The notes below the pieces were generated by a model. That model did not search any database, had not been told where the DNA came from, and worked only from the letters and a program-made list of their open reading frames with translations. DNA of 64,000 bases from Achromobacter aegrifaciens (GTDB lineage: Bacteria; Pseudomonadota; Gammaproteobacteria; Burkholderiales; Burkholderiaceae_B): positions 62,001-126,000 of the forward strand of contig NZ_CADIJY010000008.1 in assembly GCF_902859735.1 (NCBI RefSeq). Direction: 5' to 3'. Numbering within the stretch: the stretch's first letter is position 1; each line of letters starts with the position of its first letter. The position numbers and the translations under genes were made by a program. Of the stretch, positions 26,301-35,546 are shown one piece after another.

Positions 26301-26556
26301 CGCCAGCCAGCGCGCCGTGGGTCTGGGCGTGCTGGGCGGCATGTTGGCCGCCACGCCGTTCGCGGTGATTTTCGTGCCGACCTTCTTCGTGGTGGTGCTG
26401 GGCCTGTTCAAGACCCGTCCGCGCCTGTTGGGCGCTGAACTGCGCGCCTTCGAAGAAGAGCAGGCGGCCAAGAAGGCCGCAGCCGGACAGGCTGCGCCGG
26501 ACGCGCCCGCGCAACATCCCGCACAACCCAACGGTGGCCAGGAGGGCAAGGAATGA
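23323..26556 (+). CDS. RND multidrug efflux permease (HAE1, AcrB/MexB class)
   Basis: A 1077-residue inner-membrane proton/drug antiporter, normal AcrB length. It begins MPQFFIDRPIFAWVVALFIL. The proton-relay aspartates are at 407-408 in GILVDDAIVVVENVER and the matching lysine is near 937 in GLAAKNAILIVEFAKDQ. Two large periplasmic loops lie between helices 1-2 and 7-8. The C-terminus has a Lys/Ala/Gln tail. It forms a trimer that exports hydrophobic drugs with the adaptor and channel encoded on either side. Its stop overlaps the channel gene start (ATGA). Sequence features are of the MexAB-OprM type; which named Alcaligenaceae pump it is cannot be decided by eye. Confidence 0.95.
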   Translation: MPQFFIDRPIFAWVVALFILLAGVLAIPNMPISQYPDVAPPAITITATYPGASANEVAEQVTSIIEDQLNGAKGLIYYESVSDSYGTSTITATFAPGTNPDLAQVDVQNRVSNVVAQLPTAVQQQGLQYEQTSTGFLMVAAVSSTDGSLDQTALADYITRNIKNPVSRVPGVGQFQLFAAPRAMRVWVDPAKLVGFNLSMSQVNQAIAQQNVVISGGSIGAPPNPDSQRITATVTANGQLSTVEGFGKIVLRANTDGSKVLLRDVARIEVGADNYQFGARLNGKPTAAFAIVLSPNANALATAQGVRQQMEELSKYFPGNITYSIPYDTAPYVKVSIEQVVHTLAEAMVLVFLVMYLFLQNVRYTLIPALVVPVAMLGAFAVMLALGFSINVLTMFAMVLAIGILVDDAIVVVENVERIMSTEGLPPKEATKKAMPQISGAIIGITLVLVTVFLPLAFMSGSVGVIYRQFSIAMAVSIFFSALLALTFTPALCATILKPVPKGHHEDKKGFFGWFNRKFDATTHNYQNWVSRILHKGGRMMLAFLLLVVLLGWLYLRLPSSFLPEEDQGYVVSNIELPTGATANRTVEVIEQVEKYFSDVPAVENIIAVQGYSFNGNGLNAAIAFVTLKDFSERKSRQDSAGAIAFHAFEKQLMGIHDAQVFTLVPPAISSLGNATGFDFRLQDRGAAGSAALAAATGELMGLVMKSPVLSQVRITGLGPGAQLSLTIDREKAAALGVDFNEAASLISTAVGSAYLSKFPNLGRMQNIWVQADAPYRMQLNDVLQLNARNSQGGMVPLSTFVKAEWKQGPVQVVRYNSYESMRIGGDAAPGYTTGEAMAEMERLVGQLPQGFGYEWNGLSYQERQAGNQAPILMGLSLLVVFLVLAALYESWAIPISVMLVVPLGMLGAVALISALGMSNDVYFQVGMVTVIGLAAKNAILIVEFAKDQYARGMGLYESAVEAARLRFRPILMTSLAFILGVVPLAMATGAGAASQRAVGLGVLGGMLAATPFAVIFVPTFFVVVLGLFKTRPRLLGAELRAFEEEQAAKKAAAGQAAPDAPAQHPAQPNGGQEGKE

Positions 26557-28040
26557 AAGCCCTGAAGTTCAAACAGACCGCCTTGTCCGCTTTCGTGGCG
26601 GTGGCGTTGGCCGGCTGCTCGCTGGCGCCCGATTACAAGCGCCCCGATGCGCCGGTTTCCGGTACGTGGCCCGATCAGCCCAAGGTGCAGTATGGCGGCT
26701 ACGCCAAGCCCACCTCGCTGGGCACCCAGCCGTCCACCGCGGTCATGCCGCAGGACGGCACGCCGGCGGCCAATCTGGGCTGGCGCGAGTTCTTCCGCGA
26801 TCCGCGCCTGCAAAGCCTGATCGAGCTGGCGCTGGTCAACAACCGCGACCTGCGCGTGGCGGTGGAACGCGTGGAAGAGGCTCGCGCCCAATACGGCATC
26901 CAGCGCGGCGCGCAATGGCCCAGCATCGGCGCCGGCATCCAGGGCCAGCGTCAGCATCTGCCCCAGAACATGCGGCAGCCCGGCGCGGGTTCGATCAGCA
27001 GCTCGTACCAGGCAGGCATCGGCCTGACCACCTTCGAGATCGACCTGTTCGGCCGCCTGCGCAACCTCTCCGAGGCGGCGTATCAGCAGTACCTGTCGAC
27101 CGAGCAGGCGCAGAAGAGTGCGCAGATCACGCTGGTCGGCGCGGTCGCGCAGTCGTACTTCAACCTGCGCGCCGCCGAGGTCCAGCTGGACCTGACGCAG
27201 CGCACCCTGGCGTCGCGCCAGGAATCCTATGACCTGGTCAAGCGGCGTTTCGACGGCGGCGTGGCTTCGGAGCTGGACCTGAACCAGGCCAAGTCGCTGC
27301 TGGATACGGCCTCGTCCGATCTGGCTCAACTGGCCCGCGCCCAGGCCCAGGCCATGAACGCGCTGGTGCTGCTGGTCGGCACGCCCTTGCCGCCGGACCT
27401 GCCGGCGCCGGCCGTGTTCGGCCGCGACCAGCTTCTGGCGACGGTGCCAGCCGGCCTGCCGTCCGATCTGCTCGAGCGCCGTCCGGACATCATGGCCGCG
27501 GAAAACCAGCTGCTGTCCGCCAACGCCAATATCGGCGCGGCGCGCGCGGCGTTCTTCCCGACCATCTCGCTGACCGGCCTGCTAGGGGTGGCCAGCCCCT
27601 CGTTGGGCGACCTGTTCAAGGGCGGCCAGGGCTATTGGAGCTTCTCGCCGTCGATCACCACGCCGCTGTTTGCCGGCGGCAGCATCCGCGAAGGGCTGAA
27701 CCTGGCCAAGGCGCGCGACAATATCGCCGTGGCGCAGTACGAACAGTCCATCCAGCAGGCGTTCCGCGAAGTGTCGGACGCGCTGGCCGGCGAAGCCACC
27801 TACGGGGCGCAACTGGATGCCCAGCGCGCCCTGCAGGACGCGTCCGGCCGCACGCTGGAACTGTCGAATCTGCGTTATACCAATGGTATCGACAGCTACC
27901 TGCAGGTGCAGACCGCGCAGGTGGACTTTTTCAATGCCCAGCTCGCCCTGGTCCAGACTGGCCTGGCCGCGCTGATCAACCGCGTGGAGCTGTACAAGGC
28001 CCTGGGCGGCGGCTGGGAAGAAACAACGAAAGTGCAATGA
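26553..28040 (+). CDS. Outer-membrane efflux channel lipoprotein (NodT/OprM family)
   Basis: A 495-residue TolC-like channel. The signal [20 protein letters not shown] ends at the lipobox LAGC (Cys22), followed by [13 protein letters not shown], the standard OprM start. The two long helical-hairpin repeats are recognisable by [21 protein letters not shown]-type heptads and by [20 protein letters not shown]-like [20 protein letters not shown] near 365. It completes the tripartite pump. It overlaps the permease gene by four bases at its start and the pdxJ gene by four bases at its end. Confidence 0.94.
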   Translation: MKALKFKQTALSAFVAVALAGCSLAPDYKRPDAPVSGTWPDQPKVQYGGYAKPTSLGTQPSTAVMPQDGTPAANLGWREFFRDPRLQSLIELALVNNRDLRVAVERVEEARAQYGIQRGAQWPSIGAGIQGQRQHLPQNMRQPGAGSISSSYQAGIGLTTFEIDLFGRLRNLSEAAYQQYLSTEQAQKSAQITLVGAVAQSYFNLRAAEVQLDLTQRTLASRQESYDLVKRRFDGGVASELDLNQAKSLLDTASSDLAQLARAQAQAMNALVLLVGTPLPPDLPAPAVFGRDQLLATVPAGLPSDLLERRPDIMAAENQLLSANANIGAARAAFFPTISLTGLLGVASPSLGDLFKGGQGYWSFSPSITTPLFAGGSIREGLNLAKARDNIAVAQYEQSIQQAFREVSDALAGEATYGAQLDAQRALQDASGRTLELSNLRYTNGIDSYLQVQTAQVDFFNAQLALVQTGLAALINRVELYKALGGGWEETTKVQ

Positions 28041-28777
28041 TAGAACTTGGTGTAAACATCGATCACGTTGCCACGCTGCGGCAACAGCGCCACACGACCT
28101 ATCCGGACCCGGTGCTCGCCGCGCTGCGCGCGGAGGACGCCGGCGCCGATCTGATCACGCTGCATCTGCGTGAAGACCGGCGCCATATCCAGGACAAGGA
28201 CGTCTACGCCATGCGTCCGCAATTGCGTACGCGCATGAACCTGGAATGCGCGGTGACGGCGGAAATGCTGGAGATCGCCTGCGCGGTCAAGCCCAGCGAC
28301 GTTTGCCTGGTGCCCGAAAAGCGCACCGAACTGACGACCGAAGGCGGCCTGGAAGTCGCGGGCGCCATGGGGCCGGTGTCGGATGCGGTGGGCCTGCTGG
28401 CCGAGGCCGGCATCCGCGTGTCGCTCTTCATCGATCCGGATCCCGTGCAGATCGCGGCCGCGGCCAAGGCCGGCGCGCCGGTGATCGAATTGCACACCGG
28501 CGCCTACGCCGAAGCTGAAGGCGAGGCCGCCGAGGCCGAACTGCAGCGCTTGCGCCTGGCCGTGACCGAAGGGCTGCGCCACGGCTTGCGCGTGAACGCA
28601 GGCCACGGCCTGCATTACGGCAACGTCAAGCCGGTGGCCGCGCTGGAAGGCATTTCCGAACTCAACATCGGCCACGCCATCGTGGCGCAGGCGGTGTTCG
28701 ACGGCTGGGAAAAAGCGGTGCGCGACATGAAGGCGCTGATGGTGCAGGCCCGCCTGCAAGCGCTGCGCGGGCTGTGA
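28037..28777 (+). CDS. pdxJ: Pyridoxine 5'-phosphate synthase
   Basis: A 246-residue TIM-barrel enzyme that condenses 1-deoxyxylulose 5-phosphate with 3-amino-2-oxopropyl phosphate in the DXP-dependent vitamin B6 pathway. Diagnostic stretches are [17 protein letters not shown] at the start, [17 protein letters not shown] near 44-60, CLVPEKR near 93-99, and [11 protein letters not shown] (here [11 protein letters not shown]) near 193-203. The ATG overlaps the stop of the efflux-channel gene (ATGA), so pdxJ is translationally tied to the pump operon. acpS follows 48 bp later. Confidence 0.96.
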   Translation: MIELGVNIDHVATLRQQRHTTYPDPVLAALRAEDAGADLITLHLREDRRHIQDKDVYAMRPQLRTRMNLECAVTAEMLEIACAVKPSDVCLVPEKRTELTTEGGLEVAGAMGPVSDAVGLLAEAGIRVSLFIDPDPVQIAAAAKAGAPVIELHTGAYAEAEGEAAEAELQRLRLAVTEGLRHGLRVNAGHGLHYGNVKPVAALEGISELNIGHAIVAQAVFDGWEKAVRDMKALMVQARLQALRGL

Positions 28778-28825
28778 CCGCGAGCCCGTTATCCCGTTTT
28801 TTCCTGCGGCCGCGCGCTGATTCCC

Positions 28826-29257
28826 ATGTCTGACGCTTCCCGCCCCGCTGCGCCCGCAGGCGCCATTGCCGGCATCGGCATGGACCTGCTGCGCATCGAC
28901 CGCATCGAGCGCGCGCTGGCGCGCCACGGCGACCGTTTTGCCGAAAAGATCCTGGGCGTCGAAGAACTGCAGAAGTTCCACGCGCGCCGCGCCCGCGACC
29001 CGGTGCGCGGCCTGCGTTTCCTGGCTACGCGCTTCGCGGCCAAGGAGGCGTTTTCCAAGGCCATAGGCCTGGGCATGCGCATGCCCATGACGTGGCGGCG
29101 CGTGCAGACGCTGAATGCGCCCGGCGGGCGTCCCGTGCTGGTGATCGCGCCCGAACTGCTGCAATGGTACGAGCAGCGCTTTGGTGCGGCCCACGTTTCC
29201 ATTACCGACGAATCCGACATGGCCGCCGCTTACGTGGTGGTCGAACGCAAGCCCTGA
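28826..29257 (+). CDS. acpS: Holo-[acyl-carrier-protein] synthase
   Basis: A 143-residue phosphopantetheinyl transferase that converts apo-ACP to holo-ACP using CoA. It has both family motifs: [16 protein letters not shown], whose Asp binds Mg2+, and [18 protein letters not shown] with the catalytic Glu in AAKEA. It is somewhat longer than typical AcpS (about 125 residues) because of a Pro/Ala-rich N-terminal extension of about 12 residues and a divergent end. An in-frame start at the internal GIGMD region is possible but would cut the first strand. pdxJ-acpS adjacency is a conserved proteobacterial arrangement. Confidence 0.93.
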   Translation: MSDASRPAAPAGAIAGIGMDLLRIDRIERALARHGDRFAEKILGVEELQKFHARRARDPVRGLRFLATRFAAKEAFSKAIGLGMRMPMTWRRVQTLNAPGGRPVLVIAPELLQWYEQRFGAAHVSITDESDMAAAYVVVERKP

Positions 29258-29314
29258 TCGGCGGACTCGTGTCCGCCGCCGGCTTGCCAGACTTAGACAG
29301 AAGGACAGCCTGAC

Positions 29315-30373
29315 ATGGCCAAGAAGAAATCCAGGGCGGTCCTGCCGCCCGGCCCCGTGATGGTCGATGTGGCGGGATACTCGCTGACGAAGGCGGAGAA
29401 GAAGCGCCTGCGCCATCCGCTGGTGGGCGGCGTGATCCTGTTTGCGCGCAACTTCGAAAGCCGCAAGCAACTGACCGAGCTGACGCGCCAGATCCACAAG
29501 GCCCGCAAGGAGCCGCTCTTGATCCTGGTGGACCACGAAGGCGGCCGTGTGCAGCGCTTCCGCGACGACGGCTTCACGGCGCTTCCCGCCATGCGCGACC
29601 TGGGCGCGTTGTGGGACCGCGATCCGCTGCAGGCCATGCGCCTTGCGACCGAAGCCGGCTACGTGCTGGCCGCCGAGCTGCGCGCCTGCGGCGTGGACAT
29701 GAGCTTCACGCCGGTGCTGGACCTGGACTACGGCGTCAGCAAGGTGATCGGCACCCGCGCCTTCCACCAAGACCCGCGCGTGGTCACGATGCTGTCGCGC
29801 GCGCTGATCCAGGGCTTGCAGCTGGCGGGCATGTCGGCCTGCGGCAAGCATTTCCCCGGCCATGGTTTCGTGGAGGCGGATTCGCACCACGAGATCCCGG
29901 TGGACCCGCGTCCGCTGGACAAGATCCTGCAGGACGATGCCGCGCCGTACGCCTGGCTGGGCGATGCAGTGCTGCCGTCGGTGATGCCTGCGCACGTGAT
30001 CTATCCCAAGGTCGACAAGCACCCGGCCGGCTTCTCCAAGCGCTGGGTGCAGGACATCCTGCGCACCCGCCTGGGCTACGATGGAGTGGTGTTCTCGGAC
30101 GACCTGACCATGGAAGGGGCCTCGGTCGCGGGCGACATCCTGGACCGCGCCAACGCGGCGCTGGGCGCCGGCTGCGATATGGTGCTGGTGTGCAACCGGC
30201 CGGACCTGGCGGACGAATTGCTCGAACGCCTGAAGTTCGAGCACGCGCCCGAGTCCGTGGCGCGCATCCGCCGCCTGATGCCGCGCTTTGACGCGCCGGA
30301 CTGGGATACCTTGCAGGCTGAAAGCCGTTATCAGAATGCCCGACGACTTCAATCTCAAATCGTTCCTGGCTGA
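29315..30373 (+). CDS. nagZ: Beta-N-acetylhexosaminidase (muropeptide recycling)
   Basis: A 352-residue cytoplasmic glycoside hydrolase family 3 enzyme that removes GlcNAc from anhydro-muropeptides. Visible are [14 protein letters not shown] (substrate pocket), the [16 protein letters not shown] loop with the catalytic His-Asp pair, and the nucleophile region [11 protein letters not shown]. It has a short basic N-terminal extension (MAKKKSR). AAGGAC precedes the ATG. The end of the gene overlaps the start of uvrC by 38 bases in another frame. Confidence 0.95.
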   Translation: MAKKKSRAVLPPGPVMVDVAGYSLTKAEKKRLRHPLVGGVILFARNFESRKQLTELTRQIHKARKEPLLILVDHEGGRVQRFRDDGFTALPAMRDLGALWDRDPLQAMRLATEAGYVLAAELRACGVDMSFTPVLDLDYGVSKVIGTRAFHQDPRVVTMLSRALIQGLQLAGMSACGKHFPGHGFVEADSHHEIPVDPRPLDKILQDDAAPYAWLGDAVLPSVMPAHVIYPKVDKHPAGFSKRWVQDILRTRLGYDGVVFSDDLTMEGASVAGDILDRANAALGAGCDMVLVCNRPDLADELLERLKFEHAPESVARIRRLMPRFDAPDWDTLQAESRYQNARRLQSQIVPG

Positions 30374-32162
30374 CCTGCCGCATCTGCCGGGCGTGTACCG
30401 GCATCTGGATGCGGCCGGAGAGGTCATGTATGTCGGCAAGGCGCGCGACCTGAAGAAGCGCGTCTCGTCGTATTTCCAGAAAAACCTGGCCAGCCCCCGC
30501 ATCGCCCAGATGGTGGCGAAGGTGGCGCGGCTGGAGGTGACGGTGACGCGCTCCGAAGCGGAAGCGCTGATCCTCGAAAACAACCTCATCAAGACCCTGA
30601 AGCCGCGCTACAACATCCTGTTCCGCGACGACAAGTCTTATCCCTACCTGCTGATCACCGGCCACGAATGGCCGCGCATTGCCTATTACCGCGGCGCTAC
30701 CAACAAGCGCGGCCAGTACTTCGGGCCGTTCCCCAATGCCTGGGCCGTGCGCGAGACCATCCAGATCCTGCAGAAGGTATTCCGCCTGCGGACCTGTGAG
30801 GACTCGGTCTTCGCCAACCGTTCGCGACCCTGTCTGCTGCATCAGATCGGGCGCTGCTCGGCGCCCTGCGTCGGCGCGATCGAAGCCGCCGACTACGAGC
30901 GCGACGTGCAGCGCGCCGTGCGCTTCCTCAACGGGGAAGCCAAGGAGGTGATGGGCGAAATCGAAAGCCGGATGCAGCAGGCGGCCAGCGAACTGCGCTT
31001 CGAGGAAGCGGCGGCGCTGCGCGACCAGATGGGGTCGCTGGCGCGCGTATTGCACCAGCAGACCATGGAAAACGTCAGCGGCGAGGACACCGACATCATT
31101 GCGGTGGCGATCGCGGGCGGCAAGGTCTGCGTCAATCTGGCCATGGTGCGGGGCGGCCGCCATCTGGGCGACAAGCCGTTCTTTCCCACGCATGCCGAGG
31201 GCGAGGCCGCGCCGCAGGTGCTGGAAGCCTTCGTGGCCCAGCACTACACCGACAATGCCATGCCGCCGGTGCTGGTCTGTTCGCACGCCTTGCCGGATCC
31301 TGACCTGATCGGCCTGTTGGTGGAACAGGCGGGCGGACGCCCGTCGCGGGTGCTGACGCGTCCGCAAGGCGCGCGCCGCGCCTGGCTGGAGCAGGCGGCC
31401 AAGAACGCCGAAATGGCCTTGGCCCGCGCCTTGACCGAGTCCGGCGCCCGCGCCGCCCGGACACTGGCGTTGGCCGAGGCGCTGGACCTGGACACGGACG
31501 AAGCCGCGCTCGACGCGTTGCGCATCGAATGCTTCGACATCAGCCACACGGCGGGCGAAGCAACCCAGGCGTCCTGCGTGGTGTTCGAACACCACGACAT
31601 GCAGCCGTCGCTGTACCGCCGCTACAACATCGCCGGCATCACGCCGGGCGACGATTACGCCGCGATGCGCCAGGTACTGAGCCGCCGCTTCGCCAAGGTG
31701 GCGGACGGCGAGGCGCCCATGCCCGGCCTGGTTCTGATCGACGGCGGCAAGGGCCAGGTGGAAGTCGCCCGCCAGGTGTTCGTGGAACTGGGCCTGGATA
31801 TCCAGACGTTGGTAGGCGTGGCCAAGGGGGAAGGGCGCAAGGTCGGCCTGGAGACCCTGGTGTTCGCCGACGCCCGCCCGCCGGTGGCGCTGGGCGGCGA
31901 ATCCGCCGCGCTGATGCTGATCGCCCAAGTGCGCGACGAGGCGCACCGCTTCGCCATCACCGGCATGCGCGCCCGCCGCGCCAAGGCCCGCAACGTTTCT
32001 CGCCTGGAAGAAATCGAAGGCATCGGCGCCCGCCGCCGCCAGCGCCTGCTGGCCCGTTTCGGCGGCTTCTCGGGCGTGGCTTCGGCCAGCATCGAAGACC
32101 TGGCCTCGGTCGACGGCATCTCCCAAGACCTGGCGATCCGCATCTATGAAGCCCTGCGGTAG
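30336..32162 (+). CDS. uvrC: UvrABC nucleotide-excision repair endonuclease subunit C
   Basis: A 608-residue repair nuclease that makes both incisions around a DNA lesion. N-terminal GIY-YIG domain: [20 protein letters not shown] (about 13-32). UVR motif: [16 protein letters not shown] near 220-235, which contacts UvrB. RNase-H-like C-terminal nuclease: [19 protein letters not shown] near 400. HhH tail: [20 protein letters not shown] near 560-580. The ATG at 30336 aligns with the start of E. coli UvrC, so the gene truly begins 38 bases inside nagZ. No alternative start after the nagZ stop keeps the first strand. Confidence 0.96.
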   Translation: MPDDFNLKSFLADLPHLPGVYRHLDAAGEVMYVGKARDLKKRVSSYFQKNLASPRIAQMVAKVARLEVTVTRSEAEALILENNLIKTLKPRYNILFRDDKSYPYLLITGHEWPRIAYYRGATNKRGQYFGPFPNAWAVRETIQILQKVFRLRTCEDSVFANRSRPCLLHQIGRCSAPCVGAIEAADYERDVQRAVRFLNGEAKEVMGEIESRMQQAASELRFEEAAALRDQMGSLARVLHQQTMENVSGEDTDIIAVAIAGGKVCVNLAMVRGGRHLGDKPFFPTHAEGEAAPQVLEAFVAQHYTDNAMPPVLVCSHALPDPDLIGLLVEQAGGRPSRVLTRPQGARRAWLEQAAKNAEMALARALTESGARAARTLALAEALDLDTDEAALDALRIECFDISHTAGEATQASCVVFEHHDMQPSLYRRYNIAGITPGDDYAAMRQVLSRRFAKVADGEAPMPGLVLIDGGKGQVEVARQVFVELGLDIQTLVGVAKGEGRKVGLETLVFADARPPVALGGESAALMLIAQVRDEAHRFAITGMRARRAKARNVSRLEEIEGIGARRRQRLLARFGGFSGVASASIEDLASVDGISQDLAIRIYEALR

Positions 32163-32236
32163 CCGCCATGCATAAATGCCGGCGGTTACTCACCCTCTGC
32201 TCGGTTACAGACGCAGCAACCGGCGTAGCGCCCGCC

Positions 32237-32313
32237 GGGCCGCGCGGATCCGGCTCCGCCGGTCCGCAGCGGCGCCCCCCTGGGGGGGAAGCGCCTCCGG
32301 CGCTTCGGGGGGG
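32237..32313 (-). repeat. Dispersed intergenic repeat, copy 2
   Basis: The reverse complement of this stretch runs CGAAGCGCCGGAGGCGCTTC, then CCCCCCAGGGGGGGCGCC and GCGGACCGGCGGAGCCGG, ending in TCCGCGCGGCCC. It matches copy 1 at 7184-7264 unit for unit, with compensating changes that keep the stems (GGCAAAGCC versus GGCGGAGCC). It fills most of the gap between uvrC and pgsA. Confidence 0.75.
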
Positions 32314-32339
32314 CGTCTTACTGTTAGCATACGGACACT

Positions 32340-32912
32340 ATGCCAATTAATGTACCCATTATCCTGACATGGCTGCGCATCGCCATGATTCCGCTGGTGG
32401 TCGGGCTGTTCTACCTGCCCGAAAGCTGGATGTCGGTCCCTGTGCGCGACACTTTCGCCGCCTGGGCTTTCATTATTGCGGCGCTGACCGACTGGTTCGA
32501 TGGCTGGCTGGCCCGCCGCTGGAACCAGACCTCGGCGTTCGGGGCCTTCCTGGATCCGGTCGCCGACAAGCTGATGGTCTGCGCGGCCCTGATCGTCCTG
32601 CTGGACCTCAGCCGCGTCGACGCCTTTATTTCCCTGATCATCATCGGCCGTGAAATCACGATTTCCGCGCTGCGCGAATGGATGGCCAAGATCGGCGCCA
32701 GCGCCAGCGTGGCGGTGCACCGGCTGGGCAAGTTCAAGACGGCCGCGCAAATGGTGGCGATTCCGTGCCTGCTGTACAACCAGCCGATCTACGGCGTCAG
32801 CTCGCGCCTGCTGGGCGATGTGCTGATCATCGTGGCGGCGGTGCTGACGGTGTGGTCGATGCTGTATTACCTGCAGCGCGCGTGGCCCGCCATCCGCGAA
32901 AAGGCCATGTAG
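32340..32912 (+). CDS. pgsA: CDP-diacylglycerol-glycerol-3-phosphate 3-phosphatidyltransferase
   Basis: A 190-residue inner-membrane enzyme making phosphatidylglycerol phosphate. The CDP-alcohol phosphotransferase signature is complete: Asp51, Asp54-Gly55, Ala58-Arg59, Gly68, Asp72 and Asp76 within DWFDGWLARR and GAFLDPVADKL. It has four to six transmembrane helices. There is no strong ribosome site, and the upstream gap is occupied by the dispersed repeat, so it may have its own weak promoter or be read from uvrC. Confidence 0.95.
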   Translation: MPINVPIILTWLRIAMIPLVVGLFYLPESWMSVPVRDTFAAWAFIIAALTDWFDGWLARRWNQTSAFGAFLDPVADKLMVCAALIVLLDLSRVDAFISLIIIGREITISALREWMAKIGASASVAVHRLGKFKTAAQMVAIPCLLYNQPIYGVSSRLLGDVLIIVAAVLTVWSMLYYLQRAWPAIREKAM

Positions 32913-33113
32913 TCCAGAGTCCGTATTTTTGTTTGACAGAGCGGCGGCACGGCTCGCGCAAGGCGGCCGCCCTTACATACCAAGAGCGATCCGCCGGCGT
33001 GTCCGGGACGGCGCCTAGAGTCCAACGCCCGGAACATCCGGACGTTGCCGGAGACAACCCGCGCACCGCCGCATCGGCGCCGCGCCACCTGCCGCTGACC
33101 GCGGCCGCCTGCA

Positions 33114-34418
33114 ATGAACACCGCTGCGAATACCCTGGCCCTGGACGCCGCCGCCCGCCGGCGCGACTGGAAGATCATTCTGCTGATCGGGGTCGCCCAC
33201 GCTTCCTCCCACTTCTTCCAACTGGTCCTGCCCTCGCTCTATGTCTCGCTGGGCAACGAGTTCGGCCTGGACTTTGCCCGCCTTGGGCTGCTGGTGTCCA
33301 CGTTCTATGTGGTTTCCGGCATCGGCCAGGCGTCCTCGGGCTTCGTGGTGGACCGCATCGGCGCGCGGCCGGTGCTGTGGTTCGGGCTGGCGTGCTTCGT
33401 GTTGTCCGGCGTGCTGATCGGATCGGCCAACGGCTACGCCATGCTGGTGGCGGCGGCTGTGGTGGGCGGCATCGGCAATTCGGTTTTCCACCCGGCCGAC
33501 TATTCCATCATCAACCATCGCATTTCCGCGCCGCGCCTGGGACATGCCTTCTCCACGCACGGGCTGACGGGCAATCTGGGCTGGGCGCTTACCCCGGTTT
33601 TCATGACCAGCATCACCTTGCTCGCAGACTGGCGCGTAGCGGCCTATAGCGCCGCCGGGCTGGTGGCCTTGGTGCTGTTGTTGACGATTCTGGGTCGCGA
33701 TCTGATCGGCGGCCCGTCGCCGCTGGAAGGCCACGCGGACGTGGAAGCCGGCAAGGCCGCTCCCAAGCCCGCGGCAAAGCCGCAGGAAAGCGTGCTGACG
33801 ACGCTGACCACGCTCTTGTCCAAGCCGGCGCTGTGGGGCGCGTTCCTGTTCTTCGCCTGCACCTCCATTGCGCTGTCGTCGGTGCAGAACTACACCATCC
33901 CCTTGCTGGGCCAGCTGTATGACCTGTCCAAGGTCGCGGCCAGTTCGGCGCTGTCCGGCTACATGGTGGCTTCGGCCGTCGGCATGGCCGCGGGCGGCTT
34001 TCTGGTGTCGGCCAATCCGCGTACCGAACGCACCGTGATGGTGGCCCTGATCCTGGCGGGCCTGACGCTGGTGGTGCTGGCGCTGGGTTTGGTGCCGGCT
34101 GTGATGGCCGCACCGGTGGTGGCCCTGGCGGGCTTCTGCTCCGGCGTCGCGGCGCCGTCGCGCGACATGTTGATCCGCCGCGTCACGCCCAAGGGTTCCA
34201 CCGGCTCGGTCTACGGACTGGTGTACTCCGGCATGGACGTGGGCTCGGCCCTGGGGCCGCTGGCCTTCGGCCTGCTGCTGGACGCCGGGCTGCGGCAGGG
34301 TCCCTGGGTGGGCGCGGGCGTCGCATTCGCTGCCGCCGCCTTCCTGGCGCAATGGATCGCGGTGCAGGCGCGGCGTGCGGAACCCGCCGCTGCGGCTTCG
34401 GCGGCTGTGCGTTCCTGA
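33114..34418 (+). CDS. MFS transporter, fosmidomycin-resistance (Fsr) type
   Basis: A 434-residue major-facilitator protein with about twelve helices. The N-terminal half has LIGVAHASSHFFQLVLPSLY and FVVDRIGARPVLWFG, the loop-2/3 motif of the superfamily. The segment SSGFVVDRIGARPVL together with HPADYSIINHRISAPRLGHA fits the Fsr/fosmidomycin-resistance branch, as does YGLVYSGMDVGSALGPLAFG late in the protein. It exports small compounds with proton exchange; actual substrate unknown. It stands alone between pgsA and the cytochrome c peroxidase gene. Confidence 0.85.
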   Translation: MNTAANTLALDAAARRRDWKIILLIGVAHASSHFFQLVLPSLYVSLGNEFGLDFARLGLLVSTFYVVSGIGQASSGFVVDRIGARPVLWFGLACFVLSGVLIGSANGYAMLVAAAVVGGIGNSVFHPADYSIINHRISAPRLGHAFSTHGLTGNLGWALTPVFMTSITLLADWRVAAYSAAGLVALVLLLTILGRDLIGGPSPLEGHADVEAGKAAPKPAAKPQESVLTTLTTLLSKPALWGAFLFFACTSIALSSVQNYTIPLLGQLYDLSKVAASSALSGYMVASAVGMAAGGFLVSANPRTERTVMVALILAGLTLVVLALGLVPAVMAAPVVALAGFCSGVAAPSRDMLIRRVTPKGSTGSVYGLVYSGMDVGSALGPLAFGLLLDAGLRQGPWVGAGVAFAAAAFLAQWIAVQARRAEPAAAASAAVRS

Positions 34419-34424
34419 TCATGG

Positions 34425-34443
34425 CGGGCCCTGCACGGGCCCG
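34425..34443 (+). terminator. Hairpin after the MFS gene
   Basis: GGGCCC at 34426-34431 pairs with GGGCCC at 34437-34442 around a TGCAC loop, just past the MFS stop codon. Only GGCGGTTTG follows, so termination efficiency is uncertain. Confidence 0.45.
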
Positions 34444-34529
34444 GCGGTTTGACCCGGCGCAAGGTTCGACCCGTTTCCCTCTGATGTAATGACCTTTATG
34501 GGATAAAGGTTATTCACAGGAGAAGCGAA

Positions 34530-35531
34530 ATGAGAAGGGCAAGCGCGTTGCTGGCGGCCGGGGTCGCCTTGGGCAGTTGGATGGGTCTGGCCCAGGCGGC
34601 TTCGCAGGAACCGATACAGCCGGTGGAGCCGGCGGTCATCAAGGAGCCGGCCAAGGTCGAACTGGGCAAAAAGCTCTTCTTCGATCCGCGCCTGTCCCGT
34701 TCCGGCGCGATTTCCTGTAATTCCTGCCACAACCTGGGCATGGGCGGTTCGGACAATCTCAAGGCCTCGATCGGGCACAAGTGGCAGCAGGGCTCGATCA
34801 ATTCGCCGACGGTGCTCAACTCCAGCCTGAACATCGCCCAGTTCTGGGACGGCCGGGCCAAGGACTTGCGCGAGCAGGCGGGCGGCCCCATCGCCAATCC
34901 CATGGAGATGGCGTCCACTCACGAACTAGCGGTGCAGGTGCTGAATTCCATTCCCGGCTACCGGGCGGAATTCAAGCAGGTCTTCGGCAAAGACGACATC
35001 ACCATCGACGAGGTCACCGGCGCCCTGGCCGCGTTCGAGGAAACGCTGGTGACGCCTAATTCGCGCTTCGACCAGTGGCTGCGCGGCGACCAGAAGGCGC
35101 TGACGGTGCGCGAGCTGGCCGGCTACGAACTCTTCAAGAACAGCGGCTGCGTGGCCTGCCACAACGGCGTGGCGGTGGGCGGCAATTCGTTCCAGAAGAT
35201 GGGCCTGGTCACGCCCTACGTTACCGAGAACAAGGCCGAGGGCCGCGCGGCGGTGACGGGCAAGGACGCCGACCGCTTCAACTTCAAGGTGCCGACGCTG
35301 CGCAACGTGGCGCTGACCTATCCGTACTTCCATGATGGCGAGGCAGCTACCTTGACGCAGGCCGTGGACGTGATGGGCCGGTTGCAGCTGGGCCGGACCT
35401 TCACGCCCGACGAGAACGCGCAGATCGTGGCGTTCCTGAAGACCCTGACGGGCGATCAGCCGGCGATCCAGTACCCGGTGTTGCCGCCGTCGGCGGACGA
35501 TACGCCGCGGCCCGAGCCTTTTGTGAAGTAA
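34530..35531 (+). CDS. Di-haem cytochrome c peroxidase
   Basis: A 333-residue periplasmic enzyme that reduces hydrogen peroxide with electrons from cytochrome c. A signal peptide is cleaved near AQAAS (residue 24). Two haem-attachment motifs are present: CNSCH (63-67) for the peroxidatic haem and CVACH (207-211) for the electron-transfer haem. Family landmarks LGKKLFFDPRLSRSG, NSPTVLNSSLNIAQFWDGRA and FKVPTLRNVALTYPYFHDG are all there. ACAGGAGAA precedes the ATG. It is monocistronic, convergent with queF. Confidence 0.94.
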   Translation: MRRASALLAAGVALGSWMGLAQAASQEPIQPVEPAVIKEPAKVELGKKLFFDPRLSRSGAISCNSCHNLGMGGSDNLKASIGHKWQQGSINSPTVLNSSLNIAQFWDGRAKDLREQAGGPIANPMEMASTHELAVQVLNSIPGYRAEFKQVFGKDDITIDEVTGALAAFEETLVTPNSRFDQWLRGDQKALTVRELAGYELFKNSGCVACHNGVAVGGNSFQKMGLVTPYVTENKAEGRAAVTGKDADRFNFKVPTLRNVALTYPYFHDGEAATLTQAVDVMGRLQLGRTFTPDENAQIVAFLKTLTGDQPAIQYPVLPPSADDTPRPEPFVK

Positions 35532-35546
35532 CGCGGTTTCCGGCGC

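Noticed and set aside
23314-26526. An open frame of 1070 codons on the minus strand
   Set aside because: Antisense to the RND permease, which is unmistakable; composition is His/Gln-rich noise.
32913-33113. Possible tRNA genes after pgsA, a common betaproteobacterial location
   Set aside because: No cloverleaf, T-loop (GTTCRA) or acceptor-CCA pattern could be found in the gap.
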